Position numbers and translations under genes: made by a program. A DNA stretch of 64,000 nt from Pseudoroseomonas aestuarii (GTDB taxonomy: Bacteria; Pseudomonadota; Alphaproteobacteria; Acetobacterales; Acetobacteraceae), in assembly GCF_042651065.1 (NCBI RefSeq), contig NZ_JBHSCH010000014.1, forward strand, positions 1 to 64,000, written 5' to 3'. The notes beneath the pieces were generated by a model. It searched no databases. It was not told where the DNA came from and saw nothing but the letters and a program-made list of their open reading frames with translations. Below, in pieces: positions 7,372 to 16,358 of the stretch. The number at the start of each line of letters is the position of its first letter. Within the stretch, counting starts at the first letter, position 1.

Positions 7372-9885
7372 TCACAGCCACAGCACCTTCCGCCGCAGCT
7401 CCAGGTCGTCGCGCAGCAGGCGCGAGGCGCCGGCCCATGTCACCGCGCCGCGCTCCAGCGCCACCGTGCCGTCCGACAGCGCCAGCGCCAGGTCGAGGTT
7501 GTGGTCGACGATGATGATGGAGATCTCCTGGCGCAGCTTGTCGAAGGCCTCGAACAGCTCCTCCGTCACGGCGGGGGAGAGGCCCTCGAAGGGCTCGTCC
7601 AGCAGCAGCAGGCGGGTGTCGCCGGAGAGGGCGCGGGCGACCGCCACCATCTGCTGCTCGCCGCCCGAGAGGGCGTCGGCCGGCGTGCGCCAGCGCTGCT
7701 TCAGGCGCGGGAAGAATTCCAGCACCTTCTCCTCCGTCCAGTGGTCGCCGGCGCCGGTGAGGCGCTTGAGGCGGCCGAGCGCCAGGTTCTCCGCCACCGA
7801 CATGCCGGCGAACAGGCCGCGCCCCTGGGGGACGAAGCCCACGCCGCGCCGGGCGATCTGGTCGGAGGGCAGGCCCGCCACCGGCTCGCCGGCCAGCGTC
7901 ATGCTGCCGCTGGCGGGGCGCGCGATGCCCATGATGGATTTGAGCAGCGTGGACTTGCCGGCGCCGTTGCGCCCGAGCAGGGCCAGGATCTCGCCCTGCC
8001 GCACCTCCAGCGAGACACCCTGCAGGATGTGGCTCTTGCCGTAGAAGGTGTTGATGCCGTCGAGCTTCAGCAGCACCGCGTCGGTCATCGCCGAGGCGCG
8101 TTCCTTCGCCGCGATGGCGGTGTTGCCGGAGCCGAGATAGACAGCCTGCACGCGCGGGTCGGTGCGCGCATCCTCCACCGTGCCGTCCACCAGCACCTCG
8201 CCGTCGTTCATCACCGTGACGCGGTCGGCCAGGGCGAAGACGCGGTCGATGTCGTGCTCCACCAGCAGCACGGGGATGTCGGTGGAGACGCGCTTGATCA
8301 GCTCGCCGACACGGGTGCGTTCCGCCGTCGCCAGCCCCGCCAGCGGCTCATCGAGCAGAAGAATGCGCGGGCGGGTGGCGACGGCCACCGCCATGTCCAC
8401 CAGCCGCTGCCCGCCATAGGAGAGGGCGCCGGCCTCGGCGCGCTCGATGCCGGCCAGGCCCATCCAGTGCAGCAGCGTGGCGGTGTCGTCCGCCATGTCG
8501 TCGTAGGAATGGGCGTCGTGCCACAGGCCGAAGCGCGCGGGGTGGCGCGCCTGGATGGCCAGCCGCAGGTTCTCGGCGATGGAGAGGCCGGGGAAGAGGT
8601 TGGTGATCTGGAAGGAACGGCCGATGCCGGCGCGGGTGATGGCCTGCGGGCTGAAGCCCGTGACATCCCGCCCGTCCAGCGTGACGCGCCCGGCATCCGG
8701 CGGGAACATGCCGGAGAGCAGGTTGAAGGCCGAGGTCTTGCCGGCGCCGTTGGGGCCGATCAGCGCGTGCAGGGTGCGGTCGCCCACCTGGAAGGAGACG
8801 CCGCGCACCGCCTGGATGCGGCCGAACTTCTTCTCCAGCGTCTCCGCCGCCAGCACCGGGCCGCCGGCGGCGGCGCCGGGGCGGATGAAGCGCGTGGGCA
8901 CCGGCGTCGGCACCGCGGTGCGGCGGGCGGACATCGCCGCGTCCTCCACCACCTTCTTCCGGAAGGGGGCGAGCAGCCTCTGGCCCACGCCCACCAGCCC
9001 GTCCGGCGAGAAGACGATGAAGCCGACGAAGAGCAGGCCGAAGATCAGCAGCCAGTTGGCCGTGTAGATCGAGAGGAATTCGCGGAACAGGATGTAGAAC
9101 AGCGCGCCGAGGGCCGGACCCAGGAAGGAGCGCATGCCGCCGATCACCACCATCGCCAGCAGCTCGCCCGAGAAGGCGATGGCGATGGGCTCGGCCGAGG
9201 CGAAGCGGTGGTTGTAGGCGGAGAGCATGCCCGCCAGCGCGGTGACGCTGGCCGAGAGGGTGAAGGCCAGCAGCTTGTAGCGCGTGGTGTCGTAGCCGAC
9301 GAAGCGGGCGCGCTGCTCGTTCTCGCGGATGGCGACGAGCACGGTGCCGGCCGGTGCGTGGTGGAAGCGCCACAGCGCGAACACCACGGCGAAGCCGATG
9401 GTGGCGACCACCGCGTAGTAGGCCGCCGGCTCGTCGAGGAAGGCGTAGCGGGTGATGCCGCCGAAGCCGTCCTCGCCGCCGGTCAGCTCGGTCCAGCGGA
9501 AGGCGATGGTGAACAGCATGGCGGTGAGCGCCAGCGTCAGCAGCGAGAAATAGACGCCGCTGCGGCGCAGGATCAGCATGCCGATCAGGGCGGCCAGCGC
9601 CGCCACCACCGCCAGCCCGATCAGGGCGGGCAGCACCATGTCGCCGGGGAAGAAGTGGCGCTGCAGGATGCCGGCGGCATAGGCGCCGATGCCGAACCAG
9701 GCGCCATGGCCGAAGGAGACCAGGCCGGTGTGGCCGACCAGGATGTTCAGCCCCATCACGGCGATGGCGAAGACCACCACGTCGGTGGCGGATTTCAGGG
9801 TCAGGCCCAGCGCCGGCAGCAGCACCGGCAGCAGCAGCAGCGCGGCGAGCGCGATGAGCAGGGGGCGGAGTTCGCGGGTCATCAT
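7372..9885 (-). CDS. LivM-LivG-LivF triple fusion: branched-chain-type ABC permease plus two ATPases
   Basis: One uninterrupted 837-residue frame contains three proteins that are normally separate. Residues about 1-325 are a LivM-type permease with eight to nine hydrophobic segments and the GLVSFGHGAWFGIGAYAAG motif. Residues about 345-590 are a LivG-type ATPase with Walker A GPNGAGKTS at about 377, LSYGGQRLVDMA and ILLLDEPLAGL. Residues about 605-837 are a LivF-type ATPase with Walker A GRNGAGKST at about 638, LSGGEQQMVAVARAL and LLLLDEPFEGL. The linkers are short, and the first is Pro/Ala/Arg-rich. The assembled importer would also need LivH (10 bases upstream) and the binding protein at 10855. 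The tandem ATGs at 9883-9885 and 9880-9882 are the only sensible starts. A sequencing error at both junctions is unlikely but possible. Confidence 0.92.
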   Translation of the reverse strand: MMTRELRPLLIALAALLLLPVLLPALGLTLKSATDVVVFAIAVMGLNILVGHTGLVSFGHGAWFGIGAYAAGILQRHFFPGDMVLPALIGLAVVAALAALIGMLILRRSGVYFSLLTLALTAMLFTIAFRWTELTGGEDGFGGITRYAFLDEPAAYYAVVATIGFAVVFALWRFHHAPAGTVLVAIRENEQRARFVGYDTTRYKLLAFTLSASVTALAGMLSAYNHRFASAEPIAIAFSGELLAMVVIGGMRSFLGPALGALFYILFREFLSIYTANWLLIFGLLFVGFIVFSPDGLVGVGQRLLAPFRKKVVEDAAMSARRTAVPTPVPTRFIRPGAAAGGPVLAAETLEKKFGRIQAVRGVSFQVGDRTLHALIGPNGAGKTSAFNLLSGMFPPDAGRVTLDGRDVTGFSPQAITRAGIGRSFQITNLFPGLSIAENLRLAIQARHPARFGLWHDAHSYDDMADDTATLLHWMGLAGIERAEAGALSYGGQRLVDMAVAVATRPRILLLDEPLAGLATAERTRVGELIKRVSTDIPVLLVEHDIDRVFALADRVTVMNDGEVLVDGTVEDARTDPRVQAVYLGSGNTAIAAKERASAMTDAVLLKLDGINTFYGKSHILQGVSLEVRQGEILALLGRNGAGKSTLLKSIMGIARPASGSMTLAGEPVAGLPSDQIARRGVGFVPQGRGLFAGMSVAENLALGRLKRLTGAGDHWTEEKVLEFFPRLKQRWRTPADALSGGEQQMVAVARALSGDTRLLLLDEPFEGLSPAVTEELFEAFDKLRQEISIIIVDHNLDLALALSDGTVALERGAVTWAGASRLLRDDLELRRKVLWL

Positions 9886-9895
9886 GGCGTGGCGC

Positions 9896-10771
9896 TCACT
9901 CGAACTTCGCGATGCGTTCGCCGAACAGGCCGCGCGGGCGCAGCAGCAGGACGAGCAGCATGAGGAGATAGACGGAGGCCTCGGTGGCCGGCGGATAGGC
10001 ATAGGCGGCGATGCCGCGCACCACGCCCACGATCAGCGCCGCGACGACCACGCCCCAGAAGGAGCCGAGCCCGCCGATGACGACGACGACGAAGGCGAAG
10101 GTGAGGATCTCGGCCCCCATCGCCGGGTGCACGCCGATGACGGGCGCCAGCATGACGCCGGCCAGTGCCGCGAGCCCCACCGCGATCATCACCACCGCCG
10201 ACATGTAGGGGCGCAGCGAGATGCCGAGCGCGCCCACCATGTCCGGGTTCTGCACGCCGGCGCGGACGACGCGGCCGAAATGGGTGCGTTGCAGCAGCAG
10301 CCACAGCCCCAGCACGCAGAGTGCCGCGACGCCGAGGATCATCAGCCGGTAGCGGGAATAGATGAAATCGCCGATGAACACCTGGCCGCGCAGCGCGAGC
10401 GGGATGGAGAAGGGCAGCGGCGGCGCGCCGAACACCATGCGCAGCGTCTGCTCCGCCACCATGGCCAGGCCGAAGGTGAGCAGCAGCGAGAGGATGGGGT
10501 CGGCCCGGTAGAAGCGGCGCAGCAGGAAGCGCTCGATGACGAGGCCGAGCAGCGCCACCAGCACGGGCGCCGCCACGAAGGCGCCGCCGAAGCCGATGGT
10601 CGGCGCCAGCGCCACGGTGAGGTAGGCGCCGATGGCGTAGAAGGCGCCATGCGCCAGGTTGACGATGCCGCCCAGGCTGAAGATGAGCGACAGGCCGAGC
10701 GCGATCAGCAGGTAATAGGCGCCGATCAGCAGCCCGTTGAGGATCTGCTCGATGAGAAAGACGATTTCCAA
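9896..10771 (-). CDS. livH: Branched-chain-type ABC transporter permease LivH
   Basis: This 291-residue inner-membrane permease has about eight hydrophobic segments. It carries the LivH hallmarks: QQ-like start ILNGLLIGAYYLLIALGLSLIF, the GGIVNLAHGAFYAIGAYL motif at about residues 35-54, and VIGGLGSFWGVVVAALIVG in the C-terminal third. It would pair with the LivM part of the fusion protein encoded 10 bases downstream. The substrate binding protein gene is 83 bases upstream on the same strand, so the importer genes form one operon. The true ligand could be a branched-chain amino acid or another small acid; family membership alone does not decide. Confidence 0.93.
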   Translation of the reverse strand: MEIVFLIEQILNGLLIGAYYLLIALGLSLIFSLGGIVNLAHGAFYAIGAYLTVALAPTIGFGGAFVAAPVLVALLGLVIERFLLRRFYRADPILSLLLTFGLAMVAEQTLRMVFGAPPLPFSIPLALRGQVFIGDFIYSRYRLMILGVAALCVLGLWLLLQRTHFGRVVRAGVQNPDMVGALGISLRPYMSAVVMIAVGLAALAGVMLAPVIGVHPAMGAEILTFAFVVVVIGGLGSFWGVVVAALIVGVVRGIAAYAYPPATEASVYLLMLLVLLLRPRGLFGERIAKFE

Positions 10772-10854
10772 GGCGGAGGCTCCTGCGCCGATGGGGCGCC
10801 CGCGCCGCGCGCCATGCAGGCGTGCGGCGGGGGGTGTTCAGGCCGAGGCCCGCG

Positions 10855-12093
10855 TCAGGCCGGGAAGGTGCAGCTGTTCTCTTCCGGCGTGGCGCCGATG
10901 GCCTCCAGGCTCTCCTCCGGCCCCGGCACGGTGGCGGTGGCGGTGAAGATGTCGTAGCGGTCCTTCTGCTCCGCCGGCGGCAGGGCGGTGATGGCGTACA
11001 TCTCGGTCATGATCTGGTGGTCGCGGGCGCGGAAATAGCTCTCGCGCGCCTTCAGCACGCCGAACTTGGCGCCGCTCTCCAGGTACTCGACGATGCGCGG
11101 GCCGTCGGTGCCCTTGGTCTCGGTCATCGCCTGGGCGACGATCTTGATGGCGTTGTAGTCGCCCCAGGCCTGGTTCTCCGGCGGGCGGCCGAAGCGCTGG
11201 CGGAAATCGGCGGTGAATTTCTTGGCTGCCGGATTCTCCAGGCGGTGGTGCCACATGGTCGGCCAGGTGCCGAGGAAGTTGCCCTGGCCGGCGCCCCAGG
11301 CCAGCGCCGTGTCGAAGCCGAAGCCCGCCACCGGGAAGCGCAGCCCGAACTCGGAATACTGCTTGAGGAAGTTGGTGATCTGCGCGCCGGCCAGGTTAGC
11401 GATGATGACGTCCGGCCGCGCCTGGCGGATCTTGAGCAGGAAGGGGGAGAAGTCGGTCAGGTCGGTCGGGATCAGGTCCTCGTTCGCGACGGTGCCGCCA
11501 TTCTCGCCCATGAAGCGCTTGGCGACGCGCAGCAGGTCGTGGCCGAAGGCGTAGTCGGCGGTGAGCGCATAGACCTTCTTGCCCTTGATGAGGCCCTGCT
11601 GCACCAGCACGCGGCCCACCGCCTTCACGTACATCGAGTTCTGGCCCTCGATGTGGAACATGAACTTGCGGCAGTCGCTGCCGCGCAGCGCGTCGGAATT
11701 GGCGCCGGTGTTGATGAACAGCGCCTTCTCGCGCTGCACCACCTGGCCGATGGCCAGCGCCGAGGCGGAGTTGATCTCGCCCACGATGCAGCTGACCTTG
11801 TCGCGCTGGATGTAGCGCTCCGCCTTGGCGCTCGCCGTCTGCGGGTTGACGCTGTCCTCGAAGGTGATCTCCAGCTTGCGGCCGAGGATGCCGCCCGCGG
11901 CGTTGATCTCGTCCATGGCGAGCTGGCCGGCCTGCACGGCGAACTCGCCGAGCGGCCCGAGGAAGCCGGTGCGCGGCGTCAGGTGGCCGATGCGGATGAC
12001 ATCGGACTGCGCGTAGGAGATGGCGGGGGCGGCGAGCAGCGTGGCGGCGCCAAGCAGCGCGCCCCGCCGCGTGATGCGGGGAAGCTCGGTCAT
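10855..12093 (-). CDS. ABC transporter substrate-binding protein, Leu/Ile/Val-type periplasmic fold
   Basis: The 412-residue protein starts with a twin-arginine-like export signal (TRRGALLGAATLLAAPAISYAQ, cleavage about residue 29). It continues with the type I periplasmic binding fold: IRIGHLTPRTGFLGPLGEF, INAAGGILGRKLEI and the SCIVGEINSASALAI region. It is the first gene of the importer operon that continues into livH and the LivMGF fusion. The BKACE and hydroxyacid dehydrogenase genes follow on the same strand, suggesting the ligand is a catabolic substrate such as a hydroxy or keto acid or a betaine, rather than a branched-chain amino acid. The start diverges from the GntR gene across 140 bases. 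Confidence 0.93.
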   Translation of the reverse strand: MTELPRITRRGALLGAATLLAAPAISYAQSDVIRIGHLTPRTGFLGPLGEFAVQAGQLAMDEINAAGGILGRKLEITFEDSVNPQTASAKAERYIQRDKVSCIVGEINSASALAIGQVVQREKALFINTGANSDALRGSDCRKFMFHIEGQNSMYVKAVGRVLVQQGLIKGKKVYALTADYAFGHDLLRVAKRFMGENGGTVANEDLIPTDLTDFSPFLLKIRQARPDVIIANLAGAQITNFLKQYSEFGLRFPVAGFGFDTALAWGAGQGNFLGTWPTMWHHRLENPAAKKFTADFRQRFGRPPENQAWGDYNAIKIVAQAMTETKGTDGPRIVEYLESGAKFGVLKARESYFRARDHQIMTEMYAITALPPAEQKDRYDIFTATATVPGPEESLEAIGATPEENSCTFPA

Positions 12094-12179
12094 TCTCGTG
12101 TTCCTCTACCCTTGTTCAGCGGGCCTCGTTCAGCGGGGCGTTTTTCCGCCCCTGCCGCGATCCGATCCCTTGTCGTGAT

Positions 12180-12191
12180 CTGTGATCACAG
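12180..12191. promoter_or_regulatory. Perfect 12-bp palindrome, candidate GntR operator
   Basis: CTGTGATCACAG is its own reverse complement. It lies in the 140-base divergent space between the importer operon (start 12093) and the GntR gene (start 12234). A second, overlapping inverted pair GTGATC-TGT-GATCAC spans 12175-12189. GntR/FCD regulators often bind short palindromes in their own divergent promoters; binding here is inferred. Confidence 0.5.
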
Positions 12192-12233
12192 GCAGGGTTG
12201 CGTATCCGCACCGGATTGTCCAGAGGGGAATGC

Positions 12234-12923
12234 GTGAACCACGCCATCGCCAGCCTGCCGCTGCTGGAGCGCCGCACCCTCTCGGAGGCAGCCTACGCGC
12301 ATCTGCGGGACCTGCTGGCCTCGGGGCGTGTGGCGCCGGGGGAGAAGCTCTCGCTGCGCGACCTCTCCGAGGCGCTCGGCGTCTCCGTCATGCCGGTGCG
12401 GGAGGCGGTGAGCCGGCTGATCGCCGACCATGCGCTGGAGGTGGCGCCGAACCGCGCCGTGCGCGTGCCGGTGATGACCCGCGCGCAGTTCCGCGAGCTG
12501 GCCGAGACGCGCGCGGGCATTGAGGGCTGGGCGGCGGCGCGGGCGGCGATGGCGCGCGGCCCGGCGCAGCTGCGCGCCATCGCCAGCGCCGAGGCCGCCA
12601 CGCGCGAGGGCAGCGGCACCGCCGCCCTGGGCGACGCCGTGGCGCTGAACCGCGACTTCCACTTCGCGATCTACGCCGCCGCCGGGCTGCCGACGCTGCT
12701 CGACGTGATCGGCGCGCTCTGGCTGAAGGCGGGGCCGGTGATCAACCTCGACCTGCGCCACTCGCGCGACCGGCTGACGGCGGGGCACGCGCTGCGCTGC
12801 CACGGCGCCGCGCTGCGCGCCATCCGCGCGCGGGACGCGGAAGCGGCGCGCGCCGCCATCGCCGAGGACATCACGCGGGCGGCGGATTTCATCATCGACA
12901 AGGGCGGGCTTCCCGAAGCCTGA
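12234..12923 (+). CDS. GntR family regulator, FCD (FadR-C-terminal) subgroup
   Basis: The 229-residue protein has an N-terminal winged helix (LSEAAYAHLRDLL then LSLRDLSEALGVSVMPVREAVSRLIADHAL, residues about 13-65). The all-helical ligand domain has the FCD pattern ETRAGIEGWAA, NRDFHFAIYAAAG and HGAALRAIRARDAEAARAAI. FCD domains bind small carboxylates, usually with a metal held by Asp/His residues. GTG 12234 is preferred because AGGGG lies five to six bases upstream; a TTG at 12198 would add 12 unrelated residues. It likely controls the divergent importer operon, the following SDR operon or both. Confidence 0.9.
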   Translation: MNHAIASLPLLERRTLSEAAYAHLRDLLASGRVAPGEKLSLRDLSEALGVSVMPVREAVSRLIADHALEVAPNRAVRVPVMTRAQFRELAETRAGIEGWAAARAAMARGPAQLRAIASAEAATREGSGTAALGDAVALNRDFHFAIYAAAGLPTLLDVIGALWLKAGPVINLDLRHSRDRLTAGHALRCHGAALRAIRARDAEAARAAIAEDITRAADFIIDKGGLPEA

Positions 12924-12951
12924 GGCACCGCCCGGAACAGGGGGATACGAC

Positions 12952-13719
12952 ATGGATCTCGGATTGCAGGGCGCGCGGGTGCTGGTGACGGCGGGGGCGG
13001 CCGGCATCGGCCGCGGCATCGTCGAGGCCTTCGTGGAGGAGGGGGCGCGGGTCTTCACCTGCGACCTCGACGAGGCCGGCCTGGCCACCCTGCCGGCGGG
13101 CGTCGGCCACCGCCGCGCCGACGTGGCGGACCGCGCCGATGTCGCCGCGCTGTTCGACGCCGCGCTGGCGGAGCTGGGCGGGCTCGACATCCTGGTGAAC
13201 AACGCGGGCATCGCCGGCCCCACGGGCCGGCTCGACGAGATCAACCCGGAGGACTGGGACCGCTGCGTGGAGGTGTGCCTCTCCAGCCAGTTCAACTGCG
13301 CGCGGCTGGCCATCCCGCATCTGCGGCGCTCGTCCAACGCCAGCATCGTCAACCTCTCCTCGGCGGCGGGGAAGCACGGCTTCGCGCTGCGGGCGCCCTA
13401 TGCGGCGGCCAAGTGGGGCGTCATCGGCCTGACCAAGTCGCTGGCGATCGAGCTGGGGGATGACGGCATCCGGGTGAACGCCATCCTCCCCGGGCTGGTG
13501 GCCGGCGACCGGCAGCGCCGCGTGCTGGAGGCCAAGGCGCAGCAGAAGGGTATTCCTTTCAGCGAGATGGAGGCGCTGGCCTTCTCCTTCACCTCCATCA
13601 AGGAATACGTCACGGCGCGGCAGCTGGCGGACCAGGTGATGTTCCTGTGCAGCCCGCGCGGCCGCACCATCTCCGGCCAGGCCATCAGCGTGGATGGCGA
13701 CACGCGCATGCTCTCCTGA
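12952..13719 (+). CDS. SDR family NAD(P)-dependent oxidoreductase
   Basis: This 255-residue classical short-chain dehydrogenase has a slightly altered nucleotide motif (TAGAAGIGRG in place of TGxxxGxG), NNAG at about residues 83-86, and YAAAKWG as the YxxxK catalytic pair. The C terminus keeps the SGQAISVDGD pattern. The substrate is not predictable. It follows the GntR gene by 28 bases and precedes the PLP enzyme by 82 bases, all on one strand. It may belong to the same catabolic unit, either oxidising a hydroxy substrate or reducing a keto product. Confidence 0.9.
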   Translation: MDLGLQGARVLVTAGAAGIGRGIVEAFVEEGARVFTCDLDEAGLATLPAGVGHRRADVADRADVAALFDAALAELGGLDILVNNAGIAGPTGRLDEINPEDWDRCVEVCLSSQFNCARLAIPHLRRSSNASIVNLSSAAGKHGFALRAPYAAAKWGVIGLTKSLAIELGDDGIRVNAILPGLVAGDRQRRVLEAKAQQKGIPFSEMEALAFSFTSIKEYVTARQLADQVMFLCSPRGRTISGQAISVDGDTRMLS

Positions 13720-13801
13720 CCCGCCGCCCGCCCCGCCGCCGCTTGGCGCCGGGGCGGGCTTTCCGCAGAGTGGCCGCCGAGGAAGCTCCGGGAGGCGTGC
13801 C

Positions 13802-15031
13802 ATGTACCTGCGCTGCATCGAATGCGGCCACACCCACCCGCCCACGCTGCGCTATGCCTGCGCGGCCTGCGGCGGCATCCTGCGGGTGAAGGGCGAGAGC
13901 GGGCTGGCCCCGCCCCCCGGCCTGCCGCCCGGCATGTGGCGCCACGCCGCCCGCCTCGGCGTCACCGACCCCGGCGCCATCGTCTCGCTGGGGGAGGGGG
14001 AGACGCCGCTGCTGCGCGCCCCGCATCTGGAGGCGGCGATCCCCGGCTTCCGCGGCGAGCTGTGGCTGAAGGACGAGACCCGCAACCCCTCCGGCTCCTT
14101 CAAGGACCGCGCCATCAGCGCCGGCATCAGCAAGGCGATCGAGCTGGGCGCGCGGGGGGTGGTCTGCGCCTCCTCCGGCAATGCCGGGGCGTCGGTCGCG
14201 GCCTATGCGGCGCGGGCGGGGCTGGGGGCCATCATTATCGTGCCCGCCCACACGCCGGACGGCAAGGTGACACAGATCGCGGCGCATGGCGCGGTGCTGC
14301 TGAAGGTGCCGGGGCACTACAGCCGCTCCTACGACCTCGCCGCCGCGCTGGCCGAGCGCCACGGCTACGCCAACCTCACCACCACCTTCATCAATCCCTG
14401 GGCGGTGGACGGGCTGAAGCTGGTGGGGCCCGAGATCCGCGCCCAGCTCGGCGGCCGGGTGCCGGACCTCGTGCTGGTGCCCACCGGCAGCGGGCCGCTG
14501 GTGGAGGGGGTGGCGCGCGGCTTCGCGGCCGAGGGCTTCGCCGGGGCGGCGGGGCCGCGCCTCGTCGCCGTGCAGGCGGAAGGCTGCGCGCCCATCGTGC
14601 GGGCCTTCGAGGCGGGGGCGGAGCGGGTGGAGGCCTGGGGGATGCCCGACACCATCGCCTCCGGCATCAGCGACCCGCTGATCGGCTATGAGCGGGACGG
14701 CACCCACACGCTGCGCCTGGTGCGCCAGAGCCGCGGCACGGCGGTGGCGGTGAGCGACGACGCCCTGCGCGGGGCCATGCGCCTGCTCGCCCGCCGCGCC
14801 GGGCTCTATGCCGAGCCGACGGGGGCCAGCCCCATCGCCGCCCTGCCGGCGCTGCTGGCGCGCGGGCTGGTGCCGGAGGGGGCGGTGGTGGTCTGCCTGA
14901 TCACCGGGCACGGCTTCAAGGACGGGCGGGCCTACCAGGAGATGCCGGCGCGCATCCACCCCGTGCCGGAGCCGGGCGACCTTGCCGCCGTGGCCCGCCT
15001 CTGTGAGTCTGCGCTGGCGGAGAAGGATTGA
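13802..15031 (+). CDS. PLP-dependent threonine synthase-like protein with N-terminal zinc ribbon
   Basis: The 409-residue protein starts with a CxxC-x(n)-CxxC ribbon (CIECG and CAACGG), as in many archaeal-type threonine synthases. The fold-type II PLP domain follows, with the PLP lysine in SGSFKDRAIS, the phosphate-cup residues in ASSGNAGASVA and a glycine-rich VPTGSGPLVEG. Biosynthetic threonine synthase converts O-phosphohomoserine to threonine. Here the neighbours are a D-amino-acid-dehydrogenase-like protein (9 bases downstream) and an amino-acid importer, so a catabolic beta- or gamma-eliminase acting on an unusual amino acid is equally plausible. ATG 13802 follows a GGAGG site and starts just before the ribbon. 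Confidence 0.82.
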   Translation: MYLRCIECGHTHPPTLRYACAACGGILRVKGESGLAPPPGLPPGMWRHAARLGVTDPGAIVSLGEGETPLLRAPHLEAAIPGFRGELWLKDETRNPSGSFKDRAISAGISKAIELGARGVVCASSGNAGASVAAYAARAGLGAIIIVPAHTPDGKVTQIAAHGAVLLKVPGHYSRSYDLAAALAERHGYANLTTTFINPWAVDGLKLVGPEIRAQLGGRVPDLVLVPTGSGPLVEGVARGFAAEGFAGAAGPRLVAVQAEGCAPIVRAFEAGAERVEAWGMPDTIASGISDPLIGYERDGTHTLRLVRQSRGTAVAVSDDALRGAMRLLARRAGLYAEPTGASPIAALPALLARGLVPEGAVVVCLITGHGFKDGRAYQEMPARIHPVPEPGDLAAVARLCESALAEKD

Positions 15032-15040
15032 GGCAGGGAT

Positions 15041-16282
15041 ATGCGCATCATCGTCCTGGGCGCCGGGGTCATCGGCGTCAGCAGCGCCTACTGGCTGCTG
15101 CGCGCCGGCCATCAGGTGAGCGTGGTGGAACGGCGCGAGGCCGCCGGGCTGGAAACCAGCTGGGGCAATGGCGCCATCATCCATGTGAGTTCAGTGCAGC
15201 CCTGGGCGGCGCCGGGCATGCCGCTCAAGGTGCTGAAATGGCTGGGACAGGAGGACGCGCCTTTCCTGCTGCGCCCCTCCGCCCTGCCGCGCATGTGGCG
15301 CTGGGGCCTGGGCTTCCTCGCCGCCTCCCGCACCGCCGTGCACAATGCGGGGGCGCTGGCCAATCTGGAGCTGGCGCTGCACTCGGCGCGCTGCATGGCC
15401 GAGATCCGCGCCGAAACGGGCGTGGAATACGACTATGCCGGCGGCTGCGTGCTCAAGACCTTCGGCACCGCCGCCGAGTGGGAGGCCGCCGCCCGGGCGC
15501 ATGAGGCGCTGGCGCCGCACGGGCTGGTGACGGAGCGGCTGGACCGCGCCGCCTGCATCGCCCGCGAGCCGGCGCTGGCCCCGGTGGCCGAGAAGGTGGC
15601 GGGTGGGCTGCACTTCCCGCAGGACGAGGTGGGGGATTGCAGCAAGTTCAGCCAGGGCCTGGCCGCCTGGTGCGCCGCGCGCGGGGTGGAGTTCCACTAC
15701 GGCACCACGGTGGAGAAGCTGGTGCAGCGTGGCGGGCGGGTGGCGGCGGTGGCCACCTCCGCCGGCGAGATGGCGTGCGACGCGGTGGTGGTGGCGCTCG
15801 GGCCGCACTCGGCCACGCTGCTGCGGCCGCTCGGCATCCATGTGCCGATCCACCCGGTGAAGGGGCTTTCCGTCACCCTGCCGCGCGCCGTCTGGCCGGA
15901 GGGGCCGCGCAACGCCATCCTCGACGATGGCCGGAAATTCGCCCTCACCCCGCTCGGCGACCGCTACCGCATCGTCGGATCGGCCGAGGTGGCGGATTTC
16001 GACACCACCCCCTCGCCGGCGCGCATCGGCGCGCTGATGCGCGGCGTGACGCAGCTCTTCCCCGCCTTCGAGGGGGCCGACTCGGCGCCGGGCGCCATAC
16101 GCTGGGCCGGGCTGCGGCCGATGGTGCCGGATGGCCTGCCGCGCATCGGCCCCACGCGGCTGGGCGGGCTCTACCTGAATGCCGGCCACGGCCATACGGG
16201 CTGGACCATGGGGGCGGGCTCCGGCCAGCGCATCGCCGAGATCATCGACGGCCGCCGCAATTCACTCGCTGCGGTGGCGTGA
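15041..16282 (+). CDS. FAD-dependent D-amino-acid dehydrogenase-like oxidoreductase (DadA family)
   Basis: This 413-residue DAO-fold flavoprotein opens with the dinucleotide-binding motif VLGAGVIGVSSAYWL. It carries ETSWGNGAIIHVSS, close to the DadA pattern, then KGLSVTLP in the middle and the FAD-contact tail GLYLNAGHGHTGWTMGAGSG. DadA-type enzymes oxidise D-amino acids to keto acids and feed electrons to the respiratory chain. The start lies nine bases after the PLP enzyme, indicating cotranscription. With the importer that follows, the run suggests uptake and breakdown of a particular amino acid; the identity is open. Confidence 0.88.
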   Translation: MRIIVLGAGVIGVSSAYWLLRAGHQVSVVERREAAGLETSWGNGAIIHVSSVQPWAAPGMPLKVLKWLGQEDAPFLLRPSALPRMWRWGLGFLAASRTAVHNAGALANLELALHSARCMAEIRAETGVEYDYAGGCVLKTFGTAAEWEAAARAHEALAPHGLVTERLDRAACIAREPALAPVAEKVAGGLHFPQDEVGDCSKFSQGLAAWCAARGVEFHYGTTVEKLVQRGGRVAAVATSAGEMACDAVVVALGPHSATLLRPLGIHVPIHPVKGLSVTLPRAVWPEGPRNAILDDGRKFALTPLGDRYRIVGSAEVADFDTTPSPARIGALMRGVTQLFPAFEGADSAPGAIRWAGLRPMVPDGLPRIGPTRLGGLYLNAGHGHTGWTMGAGSGQRIAEIIDGRRNSLAAVA

Positions 16283-16358
16283 CAAGCGGCGCGTTTCTTG
16301 CTGACCTTCTCCCCGGACATGCCACCCAAGGCATGCGAGGGAGAGCAGGGGACCGACC

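Noticed and set aside
12181..12190. CRP-type site (TGTGA...TCACA) in the GntR intergenic region
   Set aside because: CRP sites have a six-base spacer between the half-sites; here the halves are directly joined, so a GntR-type operator fits better.
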